Source: Castor canadensis (Eukaryota > Chordata > Mammalia > Rodentia > Castoridae). Taken from it: a stretch of 64,000 nucleotides of DNA. Both the position numbers and the translations under genes were made by a program. The stretch is taken from positions 16,613,014-16,677,013 of the forward strand of contig NC_133403.1 in assembly GCF_047511655.1 (NCBI RefSeq). Direction: 5' to 3'. The notes below the pieces were generated by a model. It saw nothing but the letters and a program-made list of their open reading frames with translations. It ran no database searches and was not told the DNA's origin. This document shows positions 1 through 11,140 of this stretch, in pieces. Numbering within the stretch: position 1 is the stretch's first letter; each line of letters starts with the position of its first letter.

Positions 1-443
1 AGTATTTTAACCAGTGTGGATGGTCCTGTCATATGTGTGCCTTTGGTCACAGGATTTCTCAGAGCACTACTGAGTCCTTTACCTCATGTAAGAGGAGTGA
101 TTGTGACAATCCAACAATCTCCCATGCTACCTATGGCCTAATAACTGTAGAGGGAAGATAGAGTTAAAAAAAAGAGTTTTGATGGAAGAGAGGCAGAGCC
201 TGAGTAGACAGGGGATTTCGGTTGGAGAGAAGATGGGTGAAGGGGCTTTGAGGACAGCAGCTCTGTCCTAGAAAGATGATATCATAATGTTCCAGTTTCC
301 ATCATCACTCTAAAACCAGATACCCTTCTATCACAAATTTAAACATGACTTGACTTTGGAACTGAGATCCCTTACTGGGCATAGCAGAACCAGAGGCCAG
401 TTGACTTCAGTCTTGCTACATGTATAAGAAGAGGACTCTCCAC

Positions 444-451
444 ATGCAAAT
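444..451 (+). promoter_or_regulatory. IGHV octamer promoter element (ATGCAAAT), V relic 1
   Basis: A perfect ATGCAAAT lies 107 bp upstream of the V relic 1 leader start. In heavy-chain V promoters this octamer binds Oct-1/Oct-2 with OCA-B. Position and orientation match those upstream of the other V relics here. Confidence 0.8.
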
Positions 452-557
452 TATTATTTAGTCTCTAGATGATATCACCCTCTTAGGCTGTGGGAGCTCA
501 GAGTTCTCTCCTCACATAGGGCTGAGGTCTCTGGGGAAAGCAGGACTAGTCTAGAAG

Positions 558-990
558 ATGAGACTTTTTGGGTCTTCTCCTGTGCCTGGTGATGGGTCCC
601 CAATATGAGTGTCTGCAATATCAAATGTGGGGCTATTGGGAAGTTGAGATTACAGATGAATAACAGATGATTCCTCTTGTCACCAGGTGTCCTCTGACAA
701 ATACAGCTGCTGGAGTCACGACCTGGCCTGCTGAATCTCACATAGACCCTGTCCCATACTTGTGCTCTCTGGATTGTCCATCACAAGTGTTTTCTGCTTG
801 GGGTGGATCTGGCAGCCCCAAGGAAAAGGCCTAGTGTGGATGGGGAGATATGTTATGATGGAAGCACTTAGTACAGCCTGTCCCTCAAGATCCACAGATC
901 CATCTCCAGAGACATATCCAAGAACAAGTACTTTGTGCTGCTGAACTCTGTGACTACAGAGGACACAGCTGTGTGTTACTGTGCAAGAAA
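558..990 (+). pseudogene. IGHV pseudogene 1, clan II (IGHV4-like)
   Basis: This is a relic of an immunoglobulin heavy-chain variable segment in the usual two-exon layout. A leader exon starts with ATG at 558 and would end near 604; at 47 nt it is one base longer than the usual 46, which shifts the frame. The expected splice donor GTGAGTG reads ATGAGTG (605-611), so the GT is lost. The acceptor AG is at 685-686. The V exon begins QIQLLESRPGLLNLT and then meets a TAG stop in FR1. Further on are the CDR1/FR2 block SITSVFCLGWIWQPQGKGL with Trp41, and FR3 (SRDISKNKY) ending in YCAR in another frame, so there is also a frameshift around CDR2. It is dead at splicing and translation level. Assignment to clan II rests on the FR1 and FR2 patterns. 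Confidence 0.9.
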
Positions 991-1029
991 TACACTGACA
1001 GGACTTCAGTGCAATTCCTGACACAAACC
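991..1029 (+). other. 23-RSS of V relic 1
   Basis: Directly after the FR3 end is heptamer TACACTG (991-997), then exactly 23 bp, then nonamer ACACAAACC (1021-1029). The heptamer differs from CACAGTG at two positions, including the first base, which is critical for RAG cleavage; the nonamer differs from ACAAAAACC at one. Recombination would be expected to be poor. Confidence 0.85.
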
Positions 1030-1650
1030 TCCATGCAGGGGTACTCAGGACCAGCATGGGGCACTTAACTCACAGCTAGCAAAGCATCAGTCCCAATGGC
1101 TGATACAGACTCATAGATGAACTTTTCTTTTGATGCACTGGCTCCTACACAGTCATCTACCAGACAATACCGTGAGGATCTCTCCTGTCTCAGAAAACAT
1201 TAATCTGTCTCTTCTCTCTTTTCTTTTCTGGTGGTAGTGTTTTTTGAACTCAGAGCCATTTTCTTCCTTTGCAGTTCTGCCCGTTCATCCACACATCGAG
1301 ATTCTCTTTCTTTAGATATATTTTTTCAGATACAGTCTCATCTTATTGCTATCTGTGAGTCTTGCACTGTGCTCCTCCTCCTCATTTTTCCAGTGGAGGT
1401 TACAAAACTGGAGCATGCCTCCATTCCTGCCTTGTTTGTTAAAATGTGATATCATCATTATAAGTGGTAACATTTCACTTTTATGTTTATTTCCTCTTTG
1501 TCCTCCTACTACAAATACCAACATTTTGCCACTTGTTTAATCTTCGTGGTTTCCAAATTCTTTTTAATAACTGTAGGTCCTGTAATACTTCATTATTGGT
1601 AAATAGAGATAAAACAAACAAGGATTGAGGGCATTCTTTTTTTGTGTGTG
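1030..1650. other. Stretch without recognised gene
   Basis: Flank downstream of V relic 1. The short open frames here show no recognisable motif. No RNA gene or clear repeat was seen before the SINE that follows. Confidence 0.5.
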
Positions 1651-1654
1651 TTTC

Positions 1655-1835
1655 TGGGGCTTGATTTCAGTGCCTACATCTTGAGCCAGTCCACCAGCTT
1701 TTTTTCAGTGAAGAGATTTTTCAAGATATGGTCTTCTAAACTATTTATTTGCCCAGATTGGCATCAAACTGCAATACTCCTGAATAGCTAGTATTACAGG
1801 TGTCAGCCACTGATGTCAGGTTGAAGGTTTTCTTT
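1655..1835 (-). repeat. SINE, minus strand
   Basis: Reads 'ggggcttgatttcagtgcctacatcttgagcc...', followed by a pol III SINE body ending 'tagtattacaggtgtcagccactg'. On the opposite strand this is a tRNA/7SL-type rodent SINE. It is diverged; ends are approximate. Confidence 0.65.
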
Positions 1836-2199
1836 CTAGACTATTTTTTCCTTTGCCTAATTGAAAATCTTCAGAATTTGTGCTAGCAGATGTTACTTTC
1901 TTTCATGATGATCCATGTTTGCCTGAATCACTTGTCATGAGTGATTTCATTTTCATTTGAAAATAGTTTTATATTAATATTTGAGGAAACTTCTTTTCCT
2001 AATGATATTAGATTTTTCAAGTTTGAACACTGAATATATTTTACATTTCCTGAATTAGGAGTACTTGGTTATATTGTAATTATATTGTAAACATAATTGT
2101 GATAACATTAACACATTACTTAAAACTTGGGAATATCTATGTAGTTGCACAAGTATTCAATTTAAGTAAATTCATTAATTTACATTATTTAAACATTTT

Positions 2200-2790
2200 T
2201 TAGTATTATGGTTTTTTTACAGAAAGTCTCATTTATGTTAGGCAAGCACTATGTCACAGTGCTGTTAATGTCTTTCATGTGCTGTGCCAGGGAGCTAACC
2301 CTGCAGCCTCATCATTTAATTTTTTAAATTGACACAAAATATTTAACAGATAGTGTCCATTATTTTATGCATGCACACAATGTGTAATGCTAAAATTAGA
2401 AATGTAGCATATCCATATCTTCAAATATTTATCAGTTGTTTTTTCTGGAAGCCTACCTACAGTTCTTCCCCTATTTTGAAATATGAAACCTATTGTAATC
2501 ATAGTGGGTCCACCATGAATACTAGAACTATTTCTTCCTCGTGGTGTTTGGAAACTATTTCTCCTCACTCCTCCCTGCTGGGGTTTGGGTTTTGCATTGT
2601 GATCCTCCTACCTACAACTCCAATGGAGCTGAGACCACTGGCACACAACACCATGCCCAGCTTTGAGATTGGGTCTCACTAATATTAAGTGATGTTATAA
2701 TAATAAATGGTATCATCTTTCTTTTAACTTTATTCTCTGTGTATCCACCTGCTATATATAACAATACTTTGACCATTCCTTTATGTATCC
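2200..2790 (-). repeat. Old L1 3' debris with embedded SINE fragments
   Basis: About 2200-2310 resembles a degraded minus-strand SINE ('aggcaagcactatgtcac...'). About 2330-2560 resembles the 3' UTR of an old mammalian L1 read in reverse. About 2565-2680 is another minus-strand SINE piece ('tcctacctacaactcc...gcacacaacaccatgcccagc'). No coding capacity. Confidence 0.5.
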
Positions 2791-3399
2791 AAGTTTCAAA
2801 ACCTTTATTAAAATTTTTAAATCTTGTAATGAATTATTACTGGTAAACAGTGACAATGAAGGTGAATGTTTCCTTGCAAGATCATTTTTGATTTCCCCTC
2901 TGTCACTGAAAATCACTTAAGAATTTGTGCTGGCAGAATTGTTAACCTCATTCCTGATCATCAATGGATGCTTTGAATTGTTTGCGATCATATGTGTCAT
3001 TACTCATTTGCAGACAGATTTATTTGATTACTAATGGACTTTTAGTGATTATAATACAATCACATTCTCATATAAATTAGACTGTTAAATTTTGAATTTT
3101 GAATATATTTTATATTACCTGAGTAAATAACATTCTGTAGTATTAGGTTAGATTTTAAAAATAACTGGGCTTAGATTACAAACATTCCTTAGAATATAGG
3201 AATATTTCTAACAGACAAACAAGTTTGCAAATTAATTAATTAAAATTAATTTATTTTACTATTAAATTTTTTGTAGCACTAAATGTGGAACACAAACCTT
3301 CACTTTTACTAGGCAAATGCTATTCCCCAATGATATTTATTTTATTTTTGTTGTAGATTTTGAACACAAATCCCATGCATGCTCATCACATTTTTGTAT
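2791..3399. other. AT-rich stretch without recognised gene
   Basis: Very AT-rich sequence. A degraded SINE-like remnant may lie near 3270-3340 ('actaggcaaatgctattcccc'). Nothing else identifiable. Confidence 0.4.
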
Positions 3400-4095
3400 C
3401 TACATTTTCATTAGGTATTTTAAACATTAACTTTGAACACACAGAGTACAATATTTGATACACAGAAAGTATAAAGGTAAAATGTGAAAAATAACATCCA
3501 TCAATTAAGCATCTATCATTTATTTTCAATTGGAGGAATGCTTACACTCATCTACTGTTATTTTGAAGTATGCAAAATAATGTTTTAAACTATGTTTCCC
3601 CACTGTACTATAGATCACTAGAAATGTTTCCTTCTAACTGTATTTGGTAACCATTCCTCCTCACTCCACCCCAACCTCCAACTTTTCCAGTCTCTAGTGA
3701 CCACTGTCCCTTTCTCCCTTTCAATGAGATCCAATATTATCTCCTGTGCAGCAGGGAGATAATGTGGTGTTTCTCTTTGTAAACATGGCATATTTCAGCT
3801 ATGATCTAGTCCTTTAATTATATAATCATTACAAAAGTACCATTCTTTTTTGACTAAATAATGTTTCATTGTCTACATATTACACAATTTTGGTCTATCT
3901 ACCCACTATTAGTACATGGTGGATTATGAATAATACTTGAATAAGCAAGTGATTTTATGTGTTCTTTCATACAGACTACACGTTTTTTGTATTTTTACTT
4001 ACAAATGGCATGGCTGGATCATATGATTGATCTGTTTTTAATTTTGAAGGAAACTTCAATGAAGTTTTCAAAAACAGCTGCACTAGATGTGGGGA
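3400..4095 (-). repeat. Ancient L1 3' end (3' UTR and ORF2 C-terminal part), minus strand
   Basis: The order of landmarks matches a reversed old L1: a 3' UTR part with 'cctctagtgaccactgt'-like text, then the ORF2 C-terminal landmarks equivalent to 'targeted house-keeping' L1 text such as 'catggcatggctggatcatatg' (near 4005-4025) and 'gctgcacta' (about 4077). Strongly diverged. Confidence 0.6.
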
Positions 4096-4780
4096 AAGAT
4101 AGCAGACTTGAAACCCTCTGTTTCACTGGGAGAAGATTCAGGATAACAAACATTAAAGAGTGGAAGAACATTAGGAAACTTGAAAGGTGGACAGAACATC
4201 AGGAACACCTTGTTTCAGTGTCTGCATGTGAGATGGCCATGAGAGGTGCTAATGGAAAGAAAAATTCTGACATTAGCCAAGTGAGATCTTTAAATAGCAA
4301 GGAGTTCCAGCAGTGAAGGCTGAGGTAGTTGGTGACCACGCCAGCTGTGGCAAGTGCAAGTCCCATCATCTATGCATCACTGTGAAACAGAGCACTCAAC
4401 TGTGGCCTGCAGTGAGATTGGCTTCCAGTAGGTGTCTGACAAATGCAGATGTTTGCTGTCAGGTGCACCAAGAGCTCTGAAGACAGGCACTTAGAACACG
4501 ATATCCTCCACGCTCTCTCTCACAATTATTGGAAAATTGGTGAGTGGGGTCTGAAGGCACTAAGACTGGGCTCTAGGAGGTGCCTGCATCTGTGGGTGTT
4601 TACAGCTAGGCTGATGAAATCTCCAAGAGCAAGTTCTGTGAACCATATGTTTCCATTCCTCCTCCCACCCAAATGCAATGGACTGTTGTATGGAATATGA
4701 AAGCTCTTATACCATATAAATAAATTTATTTTAAGGGCTCAAGTTGAAAGCCCAGTCCTGACTTAGAAGCTGATGTTTCC
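4096..4780. other. Stretch without recognised gene
   Basis: Contains the 119-codon frame at 3957-4316, which begins inside the L1 relic, and an 85-codon frame at 4443-4700. Neither has a recognisable domain. No RNA gene or regulatory signal was identified. Confidence 0.4.
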
Positions 4781-4784
4781 TCCT

Positions 4785-5205
4785 AACAGGAGTCCTGATG
4801 TTTTCCACAGTGGCAAATCCATATTGTGAGTGTCTCACGTTTCCCAGGAAACAGACCTGGACATGGGGTTTCTGGTGTGTGACTGATTGTGATTCTCTTT
4901 GTGTCCAGGTCTCCTGTCACAATTGCACCTGCAGAATTCAGCACCAAACCTGGTGAAGCATTCAGAGACCATGTCCCTCACCTGTATTGTCTATATGACA
5001 AGTGATAACTGTTGGAAGCCGATCTACCAGCACTTAGGAAAGAGTCTAGAGTGGATGGGCACATATGTACTTCTGGAAGCACTGACTACAGCACATCCCT
5101 CAAGAGCTCCATCTCCATTTCCAGAGACATGTATGAGAACCAGTTCTCCCTGCAGTTGAGCTCAGTGACCATGGATATAAAAGCCATACTTTACTGTGTG
5201 AGATA
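4785..5205 (+). pseudogene. IGHV pseudogene 2, clan II (IGHV4-like)
   Basis: A decayed leader exon ends with a good donor GTGAGTG at 4826. The acceptor ending '...gtgtccag' at 4908 leads into the V exon. FR1 is recognisable (QLHLQNSAPNLVKHSETMSL) with the first Cys in LTC. CDR1/FR2 is short and lacks the conserved Trp41: the WxWIRQ motif reads WKPIYQ. FR2 ends SLEWMG. A 1-nt deletion in CDR2 throws the rest into another frame, where SLKSSISISRDMYENQFSLQ and the terminal YCVR are intact. No ATGCAAAT octamer was found upstream. The leader start is not clear, so the 5' limit is approximate. Confidence 0.88.
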
Positions 5206-5244
5206 TACAATGAGGGAACTTTCAAGGGAGCCCTGACACAAATC
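5206..5244 (+). other. 23-RSS of V relic 2
   Basis: Heptamer TACAATG (5206-5212), 23-bp spacer, nonamer ACACAAATC (5236-5244). The first three heptamer bases are TAC rather than CAC, so function would be weak. Confidence 0.8.
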
Positions 5245-6639
5245 TCACTGCAGAGGAGAGGATGCATGTCCTGCAGAAGACAATCAAGGCTCACCCAGCT
5301 CTGGATTTCAGTCCAGAAGGAGGGGCTGTCAAGAACAGTCAAGGAATCCTTGTTAGGCTAAGTGGTTTTCTATTCTCTCCAACATCTCATATACCACCAG
5401 AGGTGTTTCATTTTCTGTTCTGCCATCTGTTCTCTCACATTATCACTGTGGCAATAAAGGAGGAAGTGATTTTTTTCTATTTAAGGATTCCTTGGGAACT
5501 GTCACTAAAAAAATTTCTTCACCTAATCCCAGATGACCTTTTTTTCTCCTTGATGTAAAAAAATAACACAAAGGGCCTCATCAGTCCTCAATTAATAGTG
5601 TAGATGGAAATGTGTCCCTCAAAAATCCATGGAGATGCCTGGGTGACAATGTAAACCAATTTGTACTTCAATCTCCTAGAAATGTAAATGAATAATTCTG
5701 CTGAGACAGCCAGGAAGTGTAGTACAATTCTGTGGGTAACAGGTGTTACATATAATCAGGAAAATTACCCCTCAACACCAGAGCAGCTCAAACAAATATT
5801 AATTCTACCTGTCCACTTTTTTCAGACAGAAGAACATCTTTCTCAGGTGGGCATCAACAGACCTACAAACTTCTACCCCTCAGGTGCCTGGACTCCCTTT
5901 GTTGTTGAGCATCCTGGTCCAGTTACACATATGGTCCTTGATGTTCAGGGTTTCCCCATCTCTATTAATTGCTCCTGCATGGATAAGGAGGGCACCAGGT
6001 AAGCAGAGAATACAACTCAGAAGTGGCCCATGAGGGAGATTGGAGGACAAGCATGGAAATATAAATCATTGTTATCACTGCTGGGCCATGTTCTGGGTGA
6101 GGCTCTGAAAGAAGCTATGGGAACTGTGTCATTAGATGGGTCATTCAGCTTCCACACTGATAATTGAGATTTATAGAAGGAAAATAAGAATGAGATTCCT
6201 GGAGGCCTGCATGCTTCCTACTCTCTCTTTCTTGGGTATACCAAAGAACTTCCCTCCATCATATGACTTACCTTTGAACAAGTGAATTCAAATGAAATCT
6301 GTCCTCAGACTATGAGGACCATGGATCAGCACTGTGCTCACTTCCTCCCCCTTTTCTCTTATCTCTAAGTACTATAGGTGGTTCAATGTAAATAAGGTCA
6401 TCAATATACTATGCCCACACATTTCCTAAGATCCATTTCATGTATCCATCTTTCCATGGTCACTCTGTGTAGGTGATTCACACCCTGAGGGCTTAAATTT
6501 CATGCATACATACCATTTCTGGCCTCCAAGGGAGGAGATTGCATTTATGTCTCATCTTGAATTACAATCACAGTAGGGGAAATCAGGGTCAGCAGTGAAT
6601 TTTCTTATCACAGCTTTGTGTAAGTTGATGATTTAATTT
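5245..6639. other. Stretch without recognised gene
   Basis: V-flanking sequence. Open frames of 98 codons (5262-5558) and 104 codons (5688-6002) have no identifiable domain and no exon signals I can defend. No RNA gene seen. Confidence 0.4.
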
Positions 6640-7310
6640 TTTAAAATGCTTACTTGCTGAACAATATATATATTTATGAGGTAAGATAAAAATATGTTTA
6701 TATTTTCATACATTGTTTAATAATTTTAGGCTAATTAACATGTTCTTCACATTAACTACCTTATTATGTTTATGAAAAGAATGCCAAATATATTTTGTGT
6801 TAGCTAATTTCAAATATACACTACACCATTTCCAAATTGTATCAGCACTTAGGTTTTTTAAATGTGTGTCTCTGTCAAAATGAAACACTGTACTGTGATC
6901 CTAGTATCTCCCTTTTATGACCCACATAGCCTCTCCAAATCACCATTCCACTCTCTACTTTTATGAATTCCACCTTTTTATATTCACATATAAGTAAGAC
7001 CATGCAGTCTTATCTTTCTTGGCCCAGATTATTCCATGTAAGATTATACCATCTGGTTCATCCACATTGTCAAAAGTGACAGTATTTCCTTCATTTTAGG
7101 ATGAAAATTATCCTGTTTTGCAAAAGCACCATATTATCATTATCCATTCCTTGTTTCAAGGAAGTTATGTTAATTTCCTTACTTCCTTACTTGACTCCTA
7201 TAAATAACTGTGCCGTTATTGTACATGTGTGTGCAGACATGACTTTGACAAGTTTGATTTCTGTCCCTTGGACATGTGCTCACTAGTGGATGTATGGGAG
7301 CTATAGCAAT
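6640..7310 (-). repeat. Ancient L1 3' end, minus strand
   Basis: Reversed old L1 landmarks: 'tattcacatataagtaagaccatgcag' (about 6980-7006) is the hallmark of the L1 3' UTR start read backwards. It is followed by the ORF2 C-terminal part ('gacaagtttgatttctgtccc', 'ggatgtatgggagc'). Diverged and non-coding. Confidence 0.65.
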
Positions 7311-7700
7311 AGTATTTTTTTCTTTTGTAAACATTGTATTAGCATATATTGTGGTACAATGTATCATGGTTAGGTTCATCCACATCATCATTCTCTCCTC
7401 TCCTCTCTCAACTTAAAATGATTGCCACATGTTCACTGCTCTCTTTTCATGCAACAATATAAACTGTCTCAATTATATTGGCCCTACTTTTACCTCAACA
7501 TTCACCCTTGCCTTTTCCTAGTACTCAGCCCCCATACATTTCCACTTGCATATTAATTGTTAAAAGGAGTATTTCATCTGTGAATATCTTGTATTATAAT
7601 GAGATTAACCCCTCTATTACTCTTCTTTACCCTACCCACCCTATCCAAACTAGGAGAGTTTCATTCTAACTTCACAAACATGGATGTAATGTATTTTGAA
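7311..7700 (-). repeat. Probable L1-related 3' fragment
   Basis: Text such as 'attgtggtacaatgtatcatggttaggttcatccacatcatc', with C-rich tracts after it, resembles the L1 3'-end-like blocks near 10580-10960 and 44280-44640. Family membership is inferred from that mutual resemblance only. Confidence 0.4.
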
Positions 7701-8655
7701 ATATCTTTGTGATTTTAAATTGAAATTCCATCATGATTAGAGAATTTGAAGATTCTTCATGTGTGGATTACTCATGTGAATGTGAAATATCCATTTAAAG
7801 CTGTTAAATAGATTTTTAATTTATTCAATTTGGTTTCCTTGCTCTTAAATAGTTGGGAGTTCTTGATATATTTGGCCAGAAAGTCCTAATGGGGTGAATG
7901 TTTTTCAATAATTTCCTCACAATCTGTGGGTGGTCCTCACTTTGTAATCCCTCCTTGTATGGTGAATAAAGTCAGTAACATGATACAATCTCATTTGTCT
8001 GTTTTCTCTTTGGTTTCTGTGCATTTGTGGGTCTGACTTCTCCTGCCAGTGCTGAAGGATAGAAAATCTCAGAGAGAGGGAGCAGAGCACAGAAAGTTCC
8101 CAGGTTCCTGTCACTGGCAAAAAAATTAGAGATTACACAAAATGAGAAAGTATGGGACAATTTCATCACAGAGGACAGTACACCCTTGCGAGGGAATGAG
8201 GGCTTGTAAAGGGAGAGTCACATGTTGTGGGCTTTGCTTGGTGGGATTTTTATATTAAGATGGGGGATGTGGAAAAATGTTGTATAGATTATTTTATGAC
8301 TAACACAATAGGAAAAAAATTATTATTTGTTTGACATTTCAGAATTTGTGTTAGAAAGACAGACAAGAGGCTGACAAGTGAAACTGTTTTCAAGTTGAAT
8401 AAATTCTACAAATCTAGGAATTCGGAATGGTCTGCAGTGGTGTCTGTGTGTCTCTGTGTGACTGAGTATATGTGTGGTGAGTGCACATATCTATCCAGGA
8501 TCAGCATATTCAGCACATTTATTTCCTGGCAAATCAAGACCCTGTGGATGATGAAACTGACAGTAAAGGGCTAGCCTCCCTGAGAGATCAGCCAGCAGCC
8601 TCCTCCCAGAGGAGCCAGATGACAGGGATTTGGCCATCCCTCTTATGCAGGATAC
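7701..8655. other. Upstream flank of V relic 3, no recognised gene
   Basis: No identifiable coding or RNA gene. Short open frames of up to 81 codons overlap one another on both strands and lack motifs. Confidence 0.4.
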
Positions 8656-8662
8656 ATGTGTC

Positions 8663-8670
8663 ATGCAAAT
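8663..8670 (+). promoter_or_regulatory. IGHV octamer promoter element (ATGCAAAT), V relic 3
   Basis: A perfect octamer, 102 bp upstream of the leader start position of V relic 3. Binding site for Oct-1/Oct-2 in Ig V promoters. Confidence 0.82.
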
Positions 8671-8771
8671 ACCCAATTACATCATCAGATGAAGCTGCAC
8701 ATTTACTTAAATTCAGGCTCTTCTAAATGTGGGTATATTCTCTTGGAGTCACAGACATTATCCATAAGAAC

Positions 8772-9203
8772 ACGGAGCACATGTGGATCTTTTTTTCTCC
8801 TGCTGGCAGCTCCCAGATGTGAGTGTCTCAGGTATTGTGAAGAATGACATAGTGATGCTACATTTGATCTCATGACTTACCATTTTACTCTGTCCCCAAA
8901 TATCATCTCCCAGGTGCAGCTGCCGGTGTCAGGACCTAGCCTGATAAATGCTTCACGGACCCTGCCCTCACCTGTGCTGTCTCAAGTTACTCCATTAACA
9001 GTGGTTGCTACTGGACTTGGTTCCAGCAGCCTCCAAGGAAGGGCGTGGAATGGTTGGGGCAAGTAGAATATGATGGTAACACTTACTACAGCCCATCCCT
9101 CAAGAGCCACATCTCCATCTCCAGAGACTCATCCAAGAACCAGTACTCCTTGGAGCTGAGCTTTGTGACCACAGAGGACAAGGCCATGTATTACTGTGCT
9201 GAA
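8772..9203 (+). pseudogene. IGHV pseudogene 3, clan II (IGHV4-like), nearly intact
   Basis: The best-preserved V relic here. The leader exon (8772-8818) matches the IGHV4 leader but its start codon is ACG instead of ATG. The donor GTGAGTG at 8819 is intact. The expected acceptor upstream of the last leader codons appears lost (the AG is replaced by AA); a 'cccag' overlaps the first V codon. The V exon starts [14 protein letters not shown] single 1-nt deletion in FR1 separates this from an otherwise open frame: [56 protein letters not shown], ending [10 protein letters not shown]. Cys23, Trp41 and Cys104 are all present. As it stands it cannot encode a chain, but it is much less decayed than its neighbours. 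Confidence 0.93.
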
Positions 9204-9242
9204 CACAGTGAGAGGATTTCAGTGTAAGCCCAGACACAAACC
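9204..9242 (+). other. 23-RSS of V relic 3, consensus heptamer
   Basis: Heptamer CACAGTG (9204-9210) is a perfect consensus. The spacer is 23 bp and the nonamer ACACAAACC (9234-9242) has one mismatch. This is the only V relic in the window with a fully consensus heptamer, so RAG recombination here is plausible although the product would be non-functional. Confidence 0.92.
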
Positions 9243-9528
9243 TGACTTTAGGGGTGCTCAGGAACAGGGAGCAATAGGCACAGAGAGAGCACAGATGTAG
9301 CCCCAAGAGCAGGAGCAGTTTCTTTATCATGATTATGAATGTATATCAGTATTGTCATCTAGTTTTTTGGAGAACATTGATGCTGTCAAACATTCCACAG
9401 AGAACAACAACAAGGAATTGTGTGAACCCAGACATGAATAGGGCTCGGCTGAGAAACTCTGGAATAAATCCAAAAATTTATGAAAAACCATAGAAATGTA
9501 TATTTCAAAATTGTGATCAATGTGAGTT

Positions 9529-10155
9529 GTGTTACACAAACTCTCAAACACACACCTTCATACACATACTCACAAACACACACTCTTACACACATACACT
9601 CTTACATGCACCATTAGACAAACAACCATTCAGGCACACACACTTCTTACATATACACAGATAGACACATATCACACTTACACACATTCACTCACATATG
9701 CATGCTCTCACACATTTTCACTCACACTCCCTCCTACATATATTCATACAACCTCACACACAAGCACATTTTCTCCTTCTCTCTCTCACATATTCACACA
9801 CACACAATGCTATCACAAACACACTCATATACACTCACTCACACACATATTCAAACACTCCATTTTGCATGCATGCACACACAAATACATGCATTCTCAC
9901 TCATACATTCTTCTAAATACATTCATACATCACGCAGAAGCACATACTTTCTCACATACACACACACAGATACCACCCACTCACACTCATAAACACATTT
10001 ATACACACCTTCTCATGCACATCTTATACACACTCACACAAACACTGTCACACATTCTTACACATTCTTCTACATATGTTTATACAACATCATATAAAAA
10101 TACATTCTCTCTTTCTGTCTGTCTGTCTGTCTCTCTCTTTCACATACACATGTGG
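9529..10155 (+). repeat. Degenerate CA-rich simple-sequence array
   Basis: About 620 bp of imperfect CACA/ACAT/CACTCA units with interspersed T-rich variants, ending in a TCTG/TCTC run near 10110-10140. The long Thr-His-rich open frames in it are by-products of the repeat. It lies about 290 bp downstream of the V relic 3 RSS. Confidence 0.9.
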
Positions 10156-10575
10156 AGGATGTTAGGGTAAAGGGGCTCACTCCTTGTGCAGTTGATTTTT
10201 GGTATGGGGAGAGTGGGAACTTGAGCATGGAAAGAATGTGGCACCTTTGCCAAAAGAAAGAAAGAAGCAACTTTACATTGCCTCTACATATTTTAAATAT
10301 TAGAAACTTATGCAAATGATGTTGACTTTCATTTCAATTTATCTTTTTTCCCCAGTATAATAAATGAAATTCTCTCCTTTGTTGTGTCTGTCTAATGAGC
10401 ATTCAAATACCTTATTAATATTGACACACTGTACAATTTATTTAGTGAGCACAATAATGTCACTTTTGTTAAACTGAGATTCTTCCCTAATACTTCAGTT
10501 TAGAATTCTACATGTAATTATATAAATTTGATTTATTTTTTTCCTGGTTCATCTTTTTTATCTCTTTCATTATTC
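10156..10575. other. Stretch without recognised gene
   Basis: AT-rich DNA between the CA array and the L1-like 3' fragments. Nothing identifiable. Confidence 0.4.
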
Positions 10576-10960
10576 TTGTTATGGTGTAAATTGTGACATT
10601 TACCCAAGTTAATACATCATAGTTTAATTCACCCCTTCCTTCATCCTCCTATATGGTCTTACCCCCATTCCTAGAATAGTTTCAACAGATCTTATTTTTC
10701 CAATTTCATACATGAGTACATAATATTTCTACTATATTCACCCTCCAACACACCTTCCCTAAATCTTTCCCCCTTTGACTGTTTCAAGCCCCAAAACAGG
10801 ACCTGGCTTACCTGCCAATTCTCCAGCTTTAAAAATTTTTTTTGTTTTTAATAAGATAAGATATACAGGGAATTTCATTGTGACATTGCCATGTATGTAT
10901 GTGTTATAACCGAAATTGGCTCATCCCCTCAAATTTTCCTTTCTCTCTTGGTCCCATTCT
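10576..10960 (-). repeat. Probable L1-related 3' fragment
   Basis: Reads 'gtgtaaattgtgacatttaccc...ttaattcaccccttccttcatcc'. Similar in pattern to the blocks near 7311-7700 and 44280-44640. Probably an older L1 3' UTR in reverse; assignment is tentative. Confidence 0.4.
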
Positions 10961-11140
10961 TTTTTTAAATTTTTTTCTTTTATTCATATGTGCATACAAT
11001 GTTTGGGTGATTTCTCCCCCCTTCCCTCTGCCTCCTCCCTTCCTACCATCTCCTCCCTCTCCCCCTCTGTCCCCTCACTACCACGCAGAAATTATTGTGC
11101 ACTTATCTCTAATTGTGGACCCATTTTTATGTTGACAATT
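10961..11140 (-). repeat. L1 3' end fragment, minus strand
   Basis: A T-rich start (the reversed poly-A tail), then 'ttcatatgtgcatacaatg' and a C/T-rich tract to about 11080. This is the reverse of the L1 3' end seen at 18750-18900 and 30650-30824. It is a short 5'-truncated copy. Confidence 0.8.

Noticed and set aside
4899..5159. An open frame that could be read as an intact V exon (relic 2)
   Set aside because: It runs out of the V frame at CDR2 because of a 1-nt deletion; FR3 is in another frame and Trp41 is missing.
5688..6002. A 104-codon frame that might be a coding exon
   Set aside because: No recognisable domain, no defensible splice sites, and amino-acid use is not distinctive.
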